NCBI GenBank assembly: GCA_964632005.1
Contig: CAZWAP010000010.1
Span: 5,993 to 69,992 of the forward strand
Length of the DNA stretch: 64,000 nt
Source: CAZWAP01 sp964632005
GTDB lineage: Bacteria; Planctomycetota; Phycisphaerae; Sedimentisphaerales; Anaerobacaceae
Reading direction: 5' to 3'
The notes beneath the pieces were generated by a model. It searched no databases and was not told the DNA's origin. It worked only from the letters and a program-made list of their open reading frames with translations. Shown here one piece after another: positions 26,523 to 33,233 of the stretch. The first letter of the stretch is position 1. Every line of letters starts with the position of its first letter. A program made the translations under genes and the position numbers.

Positions 26523-27596
26523 ATGGGAGATGGTGATAAGAAGCGCTCGCCCCAGTTGCGGTGCGGGCCGATCCTGGTGGCCGGCGACCCGAGCAAGGCG
26601 TTGCTGGACGCCGGCGAGCTCCAGGGGCCAAGCTGCCAGGTCCACACGGATTTTCTCGAGGCAATCGAGGCGGCGGCAAAGGGCCGGTTCGCCGTGATAG
26701 CTGTGGTTATCCGGGGTGCTTCGGGTCGCCTGCGGTCTGTGTTGAAGGCTTTGCGAGAGGCCAGTGAAGGGCGGATCATACTGCTTGCCCGGATGTCCGA
26801 AGAGCCGCGTGCACGCCGGCTGATCAACGCCGAGCTCGACGGCTCCACTCTGGCCGACGACTACATGATCTGTCCCATACGGTTTTCCGCCCTTGCCGCG
26901 AGGATATCAGAGGTTGCCTCCAAGATGCCGCCCCCGCTCAAGAACTCCCCGGAAAAACAAAGAACCACCCCCACAGAGCTCAGCTGCGAGAGCAGGATAA
27001 GGTATCTGGAAAAGCTCGCCACGCAAGACGACCTGACCGGCCTGAAGAACCGGAGGTATATATGGGAGTTTGCCAGGCAGATCATCGAGCGCGCCAGGTC
27101 CGAGGGCACGCGCGTGACGCTGCTGGTCTTCGATGTCGATGACCTCAAGCGGTATAACGACCTCTACGGCCACCTCGCCGGCGACAGGATCTTAAGACAG
27201 GTAGCCGGCCTGATCCGGCGTTGCTGCCGTCGGCACGACGTCGTCGGACGGATCGGCGGGGACGAGTTCGCGGTGATCTTCTGGGATGCTCGGGGCGGGC
27301 AGATCAGCTGCGGGAGCGAGAGGCGCTCGGCCCGGGCGGACCACCCCGCAGAGGCTATCTGTATCGCCAGGCGATTCGTGGCGGAGCTCGAAAAAACCGA
27401 GATCGACCTGCCGGCAGGCAGAGGCAAGCCGGCACTGGCCATAAGCGGGGGGCTGGCGAGCTTTCCGCGCGACGGCTCAACCATAGAAGAACTTTTCGCC
27501 CAGGCCGACAAGGCGCTGCTCGAGGCCAAGCGGAGCGGCAAGAACAGGATCTACCTTGTGGGGAAGCGGCAAAACGACATCGCCCGGGCGGACTGA
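26523..27596 (+). CDS. Diguanylate cyclase (GGDEF) with a pseudo-receiver N-terminus
   Basis: A 357-residue protein. The ATG at 26523 has GGGAG within the end of the previous gene. Residues about 14-140 look like a receiver fold without a phosphoacceptor Asp. A short charged linker leads to the GGDEF domain (about 175-350): DDLTGLKNRRY, FDVDDLKRYND and the intact GGDEF of GRIGGDEFAVI, so c-di-GMP synthesis is likely. An inhibitory I-site RRHD lies five residues before GGDEF. There is a ~15-residue insertion after the active site (RGGQISCGSERRSARADHP). The PilZ protein at 58064-58846 and the pil operon are plausible downstream users of c-di-GMP. Confidence 0.9.
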   Translation: MGDGDKKRSPQLRCGPILVAGDPSKALLDAGELQGPSCQVHTDFLEAIEAAAKGRFAVIAVVIRGASGRLRSVLKALREASEGRIILLARMSEEPRARRLINAELDGSTLADDYMICPIRFSALAARISEVASKMPPPLKNSPEKQRTTPTELSCESRIRYLEKLATQDDLTGLKNRRYIWEFARQIIERARSEGTRVTLLVFDVDDLKRYNDLYGHLAGDRILRQVAGLIRRCCRRHDVVGRIGGDEFAVIFWDARGGQISCGSERRSARADHPAEAICIARRFVAELEKTEIDLPAGRGKPALAISGGLASFPRDGSTIEELFAQADKALLEAKRSGKNRIYLVGKRQNDIARAD

Positions 27597-27688
27597 TCGG
27601 TTTGCCGGGCCGGATGCAAACGAGGTCTGCAAAAGTCCTGGGCAAGAGAAAGATTGCTTCGAGGGCTTCAACGGTGCCAAAGCGACGG

Positions 27689-28909
27689 TTACGCATTCGA
27701 TTCGCCGGGTAGTATGACCGTCTTTGTGGCGCTGAACAGCTTGTATCGTATTCCGCGCCAGCAAATGGTTCTCCCGAAGGCCGACGAGAGGATCAGAGCG
27801 AACATCAGGGCCGACCAGGCCCAGGAAAGCGTAACGTCGGCCAGCCTGGCCCATCTCAGCGTGTCTCGTTCCTCCGGTATTACCGTGCCGATCATTTTCT
27901 GCCGGAGAATAGCCCGGCCGGCCTGGCAGGCAAGAGAGACCACGGGCACCGCAACGTAGAGCGAGGCGTTTTCGGCGCCCGCGTTTATGGCGTAGCCGGC
28001 CAGGGCAGCCGTCGGCCAGAGGCACAGAACCGAAAAAAGGCTGCTGCACAGCCCGAAAAACCAGGTCGAGGGCCTGTAGATCCGCGTGATAAGGAACTGC
28101 CTTCTGGCGAACTCGAAGAGTTCCGGCCAGCTCGTCGAAAGGTACGTCGGCACTATGCACGCCGGCACAAACGCGAGCTTCATGCCGGCTTTTTTCACGG
28201 CGTACGTCAGCGACAGGTCGTCGCTGAGGACCTTTGGCCAGAGTCTATCGAGACCCACGCGGCGAAAAGTATCGGCTCGAATGGCCATCGAGCCGCCCCA
28301 GGCCTGGTTAAAAGGGGTGTTGCCGAGCAACTGGGCGACCTTGCCGTTCATAGACGACAGAGCAAGCTCGGCCAGATTGTTATTCTTCGGGATAAACCAG
28401 CGGTAGCCGGTGGATGCCCCGTAGCGTGATTGTCGCAGCGGCCAGACGAGCTGAGCCAGCCAGTCCGGCCGAACGCAAACGTCCGAGTCCACAAACGCAA
28501 GGGTCTCAACTTTCTCGGCGACCTGCTGGTACGCATAGAGCAAGTTGTGTATCTTCTGGCTGCACGTACGGGCCCTTCCGGCAACCAGAATCCGTATGTC
28601 ACGCGCCCTCGATGTCTGCCTGTGGCGGTCTATGAGCCTGGACAGCCGCCCGTAGGCCGGGTCCGACTCTTCAGCCACTACGAACAGGAGCACGTAGTTC
28701 TCGTAATTCAGCTTCAACAGCGAGGTGATGTTTTTATCGAACTCCGCGTCGATGCCCTTGCACGGCACGATCAGCCCCACGGGTGAGGACTGCCAGAGGC
28801 GTTTTTTGCCGTGCTTCAACAAGACGTAACGGTAGTTGCGGAAGCAGAGGAGCAAAAACAGTACCTGCAGAGCTATCAAGATTATGGCTATGTAGTAGTA
28901 TGCACCCAT
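27689..28909 (-). CDS. Membrane glycosyltransferase, family 2 / ceramide-glucosyltransferase-like
   Basis: A 406-residue protein with an N-terminal membrane anchor (about residues 4-24) and at least three C-terminal hydrophobic spans. The catalytic domain shows LIVPCKGIDAEFDKN, the DxD-type FVDSDVCVRPDWL (about 140-152), the acceptor-site region SDDLSLTYAVKKAG, and RRQFLITR, which stands where the processive Q/RxxRW motif is found. This pattern matches the HpnI/ceramide glucosyltransferase-like (GT21-type) group, which add hexose to a lipid. It is separated by 170 bp from the next upstream gene and seems to be its own unit. Confidence 0.85.
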   Translation of the reverse strand: MGAYYYIAIILIALQVLFLLLCFRNYRYVLLKHGKKRLWQSSPVGLIVPCKGIDAEFDKNITSLLKLNYENYVLLFVVAEESDPAYGRLSRLIDRHRQTSRARDIRILVAGRARTCSQKIHNLLYAYQQVAEKVETLAFVDSDVCVRPDWLAQLVWPLRQSRYGASTGYRWFIPKNNNLAELALSSMNGKVAQLLGNTPFNQAWGGSMAIRADTFRRVGLDRLWPKVLSDDLSLTYAVKKAGMKLAFVPACIVPTYLSTSWPELFEFARRQFLITRIYRPSTWFFGLCSSLFSVLCLWPTAALAGYAINAGAENASLYVAVPVVSLACQAGRAILRQKMIGTVIPEERDTLRWARLADVTLSWAWSALMFALILSSAFGRTICWRGIRYKLFSATKTVILPGESNA

Positions 28910-28955
28910 TTTCCTATCTTAGTATCGTCTCCGTCGGCTGTCCCCACGTCAACGC

Positions 28956-28974
28956 AAAAGCCGGGAACCCCGGC
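28956..28974 (-). terminator. Possible terminator behind the phosphoesterase gene
   Basis: On the minus strand GCCGGG-GTT-CCCGGC (28974-28960) is followed by TTTT. It lies 105 nt past the phosphoesterase stop. The T-run is short, so this is only a candidate. Confidence 0.35.
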
Positions 28975-29079
28975 ATCAAAATCCGGTTGCACCTGTCCGG
29001 CAGCAAGACGAAACAGCCATAATGCGGGTTTACCCTCCGTCTGCGGCAGGGACTGCGCAGCCTGGGTGCGGCTCTCATT

Positions 29080-29928
29080 TCAGGTCAGGCTGGCCAAGGA
29101 GACCATCGATTCTATTAGCTCTTGCATTGTGTACGGCCTGCCCGGGTCGATCGGGAGAATGCAGCCGTGGTTGTGGTCGGAGGCGACAATGAGCGTTCTG
29201 GCACCGGCCTGCGTGTAGCCGCGCTCCTGGGGCTGGTGGCCCAGGACGAAAATGTCCACGTCCAGCAGCGCAGCCATTTTCTCCAGGAGCGAGTGTGATT
29301 GCCTCCTGCCCCAGGTCAGGATATAGGCCGACCCGGGCCTGACAAGGTCGTCGATTCTCAGCTCACGGTCGAAAATGCCAGGGTCGAACTTGTCCGCCAG
29401 GCGGTCGCTGGGCAGCGAGTGCGACATCCAGATTCTGTTCTGGCATTTAACCGCAAGCGCCTGGGAAAAGAGATAACTTTTTATCGCGGATATTACAGCT
29501 TCGGCGGCCTCTCGAAATTCCTGCGTGATGGCCGCGCGCATCGCCCTGTTCATTTCCCTGCCGGCCTTGATCACTTCGCTTTCCGTGATAAACGCCGTGT
29601 CGTGATTGCCCATAATCGTATGGACCTGTCGCGGAAATTCCAGCTTCAATTGAGCCACGTCGAACAGCAGCCGGTACGATAGACACCCTCCTTCCTCGTC
29701 CTGCGGCCCGCCGTGTATCACCTCGTGGAGAATAATGTGCGTATCCGGATTATTGCCCAGGTCGGCGTAGTTGATGATTCGTTCGAGGTTCCTCTTGTGG
29801 CCGTGAAGATCGCCGGTGAGAATCAGCTTGCCCGCTGGCGGAGGATAGATGATATTGCCGCGCCTACAGGCATCGTTCTTGTTTGCGTGGGCGGCCTTAT
29901 TGAGCAAGTCGATGATCGTTTGCGGCAT
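29080..29928 (-). CDS. Metallophosphoesterase (calcineurin-like, PPP-type motifs)
   Basis: A 282-residue protein of the calcineurin-like superfamily. Motif I is GDLHGH (residues 39-44), motif III is GNHD (107-110), and later His motifs are WMSHSLP and VLGHQPQ. The usual GDxxDRG second motif is altered to LHEVIHGG, so one metal ligand may differ. GDxHG-GNHD spacing is close to Ser/Thr phosphatases and diadenosine tetraphosphatases. Its start lies inside the end of the kinase gene (32-bp overlap in another frame), a strong sign of coupled expression. It could reverse the kinase's phosphorylations; this is inference. Confidence 0.85.
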   Translation of the reverse strand: MPQTIIDLLNKAAHANKNDACRRGNIIYPPPAGKLILTGDLHGHKRNLERIINYADLGNNPDTHIILHEVIHGGPQDEEGGCLSYRLLFDVAQLKLEFPRQVHTIMGNHDTAFITESEVIKAGREMNRAMRAAITQEFREAAEAVISAIKSYLFSQALAVKCQNRIWMSHSLPSDRLADKFDPGIFDRELRIDDLVRPGSAYILTWGRRQSHSLLEKMAALLDVDIFVLGHQPQERGYTQAGARTLIVASDHNHGCILPIDPGRPYTMQELIESMVSLASLT

Positions 29929-30769
29929 ATTTGCTCGCTTTGACCTTTTCGCCGAATATGCCGTGCACCATCACGTCCAGCCTCGAAATAACGGCCATCA
30001 TATTCCGGGGCCTTTTCGCGGGGTCATCCTCGATGCAATCCATCACGAGATTAGACACGTTAGCCGGTATCTTCTTCTTGATTTCGTTCGGTGCACGTCG
30101 CGGCTCGGTTACGGGTATCCCGAACTGGTTTTTCTTTGGTATCAACGTGGGGACGTGCTTTCCGGTCAAGGCCCAGTACATCGTCGCCCCGAGGTTGAAA
30201 ATGTCGGTTCTTGGGCCGAGCGGTTTTCGCCTCACCTGTTCCGGCGCGATGTAGTCGGGCGTTCCCTGGATACGGCGTTTCACCGTCCCGATCTTGCAGC
30301 TCTGCCCGAGGTCTATTATTTTTATTGAGCCCGACTTGCTCATCAATACGTTATTCGGCTTGACGTCACAGTGCACGTAACCGTGCTGGTGCATCGCATT
30401 GAGAGCGGTGGCGACCATTCTGAAGACCAGCAGGACGTCGCCGAGGCTCAGGGGCGGACAGTCCTCGAGGTTCCTCCCGTCGAAATACTCCATCGAGAGC
30501 AGCATTTCGGTAACCTTGAACATACTGCGGATCTTTTTCAGCTTGTAGCACTTCCGCACGTAAGGGTGGTCTATCCTCCTGGCGACTTTGTACTCGGTCT
30601 CCACCTGTTCGAAGATCCGGTGGTCTTCGGGGCGCTGAAAGATCACCCTTTTGAGCGCGACCTCGGTGCCGTTTTCGTCGTTGGTTGCCAGGTAGATTGT
30701 GCTTCGCGCGCCGGTGCCGATGCGCTTTTGGATGGTGAAACCGCCAATATGTAGTATGTCCTTGGCCAT
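29897..30769 (-). CDS. Soluble Ser/Thr protein kinase
   Basis: A 290-residue Hanks-type kinase made of little more than the catalytic domain, without membrane segment or PASTA repeats. The ATG at 30769 (MAKDILHIGG) is preferred over the longer open frame, whose extra 50 residues look non-coding. Motifs: Gly loop IGTGARSTIY (18-27), Lys in VALKRV (K40), Glu helix, catalytic loop YVHCDVKPNN (131-140, D135), DLG at 153-155 in place of DFG, and APE (175-177). Such kinases signal by phosphorylating cytoplasmic proteins. The downstream metallophosphoesterase overlaps its 3' end by 32 bp. Confidence 0.92.
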   Translation of the reverse strand: MAKDILHIGGFTIQKRIGTGARSTIYLATNDENGTEVALKRVIFQRPEDHRIFEQVETEYKVARRIDHPYVRKCYKLKKIRSMFKVTEMLLSMEYFDGRNLEDCPPLSLGDVLLVFRMVATALNAMHQHGYVHCDVKPNNVLMSKSGSIKIIDLGQSCKIGTVKRRIQGTPDYIAPEQVRRKPLGPRTDIFNLGATMYWALTGKHVPTLIPKKNQFGIPVTEPRRAPNEIKKKIPANVSNLVMDCIEDDPAKRPRNMMAVISRLDVMVHGIFGEKVKASKYAANDHRLAQ

Positions 30770-31263
30770 AAAAACGCCGAGACCTACCAACAGGGTCTTG
30801 CCTCTGCCTTCGGCACGATACGAGAAAGATGCGCCGATTAGGCCTTTTGTTCGCCCAAAATATAGGCTCGTGCCCCCGGGCGGGCTTTTATATGCCCCCC
30901 AGAATACCACCAAAAGCACGGCTCTTCACACCCGTTGCCGGAGTGTCGTAAACTACTCTAATATCGTGCTGCGCAGCAGCTTACTTGACTTTTGCGAAGC
31001 TCTGCAAGATATAATATTTTTATTCCCTTATCTACCCCCGGCCAAGTTTTTCCAGGTTCCGGCAGGAAGAGCTGTAAAAGCGAGCAGACGAGGCTTCCTG
31101 GCAGGGCCAGGGCGCGCGGGCAGCGCATCCGGGGGGGGCGTTTTTTGGGGTCAGCTGTTCGCGGGGTCGGGCCGGAGGACCAAGACAGGTTTACCGGCAG
31201 CGAGGAGCGACGGCAGTGCCTGCGGCCTTTGTTGTCAGGACGGGGCCTGGTGGGCAGCGGATA
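30770..31263. other. Intergenic region with an orphan plus-strand promoter-like site
   Basis: No protein gene is supported in these 494 bp. On the minus strand CATATAAAAG near 30890 could be the -10 region for the kinase. A 12-bp palindrome TGCTGCGCAGCA lies at 30967-30978. On the plus strand TTGACT (30985-30990) and a perfect TATAAT (31010-31015) are 19 bp apart, yet no plus-strand gene follows. Confidence 0.45.
30985..31015 (+). promoter_or_regulatory. Orphan promoter-like site
   Basis: TTGACT, 19 bp, TATAAT, embedded in an AT-rich patch. The spacer is 1-2 bp longer than ideal. Transcription would run into the antisense side of the DUF362 gene; a hairpin-forming stretch at 31046-31070 would lie at its 5' end. 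Confidence 0.35.
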
Positions 31264-32250
31264 CTACCGTTCTCTAACGCTCCTGGCCAGGAGAACGATT
31301 TGCTTGCATACGCTGCGGCAGAGATGGGGCAGGGAGAACCTCACGGGGACAAGCTGCGGCAATTCAAAATCGGCACAGACCAGGTGGGAATAGTCATCGC
31401 CGCGGAGCTCGATCTGCTCGCGCCGGCAGCCGAACCCGAGTGCCTGGGCGGCGCGGATGATGGGGACATCTTCCGGGGTCAAACCGATCAACTCGCAGCA
31501 TATTCTCTCGCAGGCGATAGGATCTGTGCCCCCGATCAGCCAGCCTAACTGCCTGTCCCGACCCCGGATAGGCCCGCCTCGGTCCATCGCGGCAACGGCG
31601 TCGATTATGGTGACAGCCGGCGCCAGATACCTGTATATCTCGATAAGCAGCTCGCAGAATTCCTCAATCCTGCCTCGCCTGAAATGCCAGAGGGCCTTTC
31701 TCTTGCCGCTGACGCAGCCGAACATATTCTTAACGGCGAAGGTAGCGAGAAGCTGTTGATGGGTTTTGAACTTCGGCAGGTTGATGATCACGTCTGCTTC
31801 GAGGGCTTTAGAGCTGATCGCGACTCTGGGGTTTTTCTCGCTGAGCCTGCAGGCGGTAGGCCTGTTCAATTGGGTCAGAGGGACGGCCAATCGGGCGAGC
31901 TCTGTGTCGAGGCCGAGCTTTCGGGCACAGCTATAGACGTTTGCCCAGGCGGGGGAATCACCGACGAACGGCCTTGCGCCGCAGTCCTTGAGCAGGCGGG
32001 CCATTTCGAGGACGACGGCGGGGTGGGTCTGGGCGGCGTGCCGGTGGGAGCGGGGTGCGATGAAGTTGGGCTTTATCAGGACGCGGTCGCCCGGCTTGAC
32101 AAACCGCTCGAAGCCGCCGAGCAGTTCGAGCTGGCGTGCCAGGGCGCGGGCGACGCCGGCCCTGTCGTAGTTTTCGCATCGAGTCACGGCAACGGTTGTA
32201 TCCATACGTTGCTCGCCGGCCGGGCGGGGCGTTTTTTTCAACGCGTCCAT
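31264..32250 (-). CDS. DUF362 domain-containing protein
   Basis: A 328-residue protein with the DUF362 core: VKPGDRVLIKPNFIAPRS, QTHPAVVLEMARLLKDCGA, VGDSPAW, INLPKFKTHQQLLATFAVKNMFGCVSGKRK. Many members carry a ferredoxin-like 4Fe-4S extension; this one does not, and its C-terminus has only scattered Cys. The biochemical role of the family is not known. The start at 32250 has GAGGG 11 nt upstream; an ATG at 32205 is an alternative. It follows the lipoprotein gene by 14 bp and is probably co-transcribed with it. Confidence 0.88.
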   Translation of the reverse strand: MDALKKTPRPAGEQRMDTTVAVTRCENYDRAGVARALARQLELLGGFERFVKPGDRVLIKPNFIAPRSHRHAAQTHPAVVLEMARLLKDCGARPFVGDSPAWANVYSCARKLGLDTELARLAVPLTQLNRPTACRLSEKNPRVAISSKALEADVIINLPKFKTHQQLLATFAVKNMFGCVSGKRKALWHFRRGRIEEFCELLIEIYRYLAPAVTIIDAVAAMDRGGPIRGRDRQLGWLIGGTDPIACERICCELIGLTPEDVPIIRAAQALGFGCRREQIELRGDDYSHLVCADFELPQLVPVRFSLPHLCRSVCKQIVLLARSVRER

Positions 32251-32264
32251 CAGCAGAGAATCCC

Positions 32265-33110
32265 TCAGTCTCGATAGTTGATCGCGTTACAGACCAGGAC
32301 GAAGACCCTTATCGAGATCTTGCGTCTGGGCGGCTCGCCTTTGCTGAGAAACGTGGTGCCCTTCAGGTTGCTGAAGAACAGTCCGGGGAGGGTGACGGTT
32401 TCGCTCAGGTACTTGCGTGGTCCGAGGACGACGAAGTCACCGGGGCTCATCTTAAGGCCGAACCCGGCGGCCTTGAATTCGAGCTGAGGTTGGTTTGCCC
32501 TTCCGGGCGGGCCGGTGATGGGCAAGCTCGGCGGGGACGAAAAGGCCGGGTACGCAACGAGCCGACAAACGCCTCTTTCGCCGGGCAGCCTCTGCGCAAT
32601 CAGCCGTAGTGATAGAACGCCCGGCCCGACGATGAGCTTCTGGCGAGACAGGGTTCTGTCGAGATACGCGAGCTCTTGCGGCCGATCCAGGGGTATGATT
32701 GTGATATCCTGTGGCTGGCCGTCGGGCAACAACATCGAGACCTTCGCGAGGCGTTTTCCGCCGGCGGCCTTGAGCAGGGCCTCGGTGCCGCTAAGCCCGA
32801 ATTGCCTGGCGAACCCGGCGCGGAAGAGGTTTTCGTCGAAGGCCCGGTAGTTGTAAAAGCGTAGATTCCGGGTGTAGAGCGACTCCCACAGATCCTGGAG
32901 CTTTGGGGCGTTGCCGGCGGGCAGCTCGAAGATATGGACGTCGAAATTTGCGGTTCTCAGCTTTTGGTTGGCCGGCCGGTCGAGCCCCTTCGGTTCGGCC
33001 AGGTCGCCTATTTTCACGTCGCCCCAATCAGGCGGTCTTTCGGGCTCGTGACAGCCGGCCGCAAATATGAAAAAGACTCCCGTAACCGCTATTTGAACGC
33101 CCCGGGTCAT
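32265..33110 (-). CDS. Lipoprotein of unknown function
   Basis: A 281-residue protein. From the ATG at 33110 it has a compact lipoprotein signal, MTRGVQIAVTGVFFIFAAGC, with the lipobox AAGC. The rest is a soluble domain, with a central region (about residues 60-130) rich in charged residues and a beta-rich C-terminal half. No family recognised. The longer frame to 33146 would start above the promoter's -10 box. The predicted transcription start falls on or next to the ATG and no ribosome site is visible, so the mRNA may be leaderless. DUF362 follows in the same operon. Confidence 0.75.
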   Translation of the reverse strand: MTRGVQIAVTGVFFIFAAGCHEPERPPDWGDVKIGDLAEPKGLDRPANQKLRTANFDVHIFELPAGNAPKLQDLWESLYTRNLRFYNYRAFDENLFRAGFARQFGLSGTEALLKAAGGKRLAKVSMLLPDGQPQDITIIPLDRPQELAYLDRTLSRQKLIVGPGVLSLRLIAQRLPGERGVCRLVAYPAFSSPPSLPITGPPGRANQPQLEFKAAGFGLKMSPGDFVVLGPRKYLSETVTLPGLFFSNLKGTTFLSKGEPPRRKISIRVFVLVCNAINYRD

Positions 33111-33116
33111 AGGGGC

Positions 33117-33146
33117 ATTGTACCGTTTTTCGCCTGCGAATGTCAA
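33117..33146 (-). promoter_or_regulatory. Sigma70-type promoter for the lipoprotein-DUF362 operon
   Basis: On the minus strand TTGACA (33146-33141), 18 bp, TACAAT (33122-33117). The -10 box ends 7 bp before the ATG at 33110, so +1 and start codon practically coincide. Confidence 0.7.
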
Positions 33147-33163
33147 CCTCGGCGGTGCGGGAT

Positions 33164-33192
33164 TTGACAGGCGGGAGTTGCCGACTTATGAT
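33164..33192 (+). promoter_or_regulatory. Sigma70-type promoter for ileS
   Basis: TTGACA (33164-33169), 17 bp, TATGAT (33187-33192), followed about 35 nt later by the ileS start. It is back to back with the lipoprotein promoter, with 17 bp between the two -35 boxes. Confidence 0.75.
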
Positions 33193-33233
33193 ACGGTGTT
33201 CCGGATGTTTTGGGATTTCCGAGGACTGCAGCG

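Noticed and set aside
31046..31070. SRP RNA (4.5S) gene suggested by a CAGGTTCCGGCAGGAAG stretch.
   Set aside because: The invariant GGAA tetraloop reads GGCA, there is an extra base in the stem and no pairing 5' and 3' arms were found.
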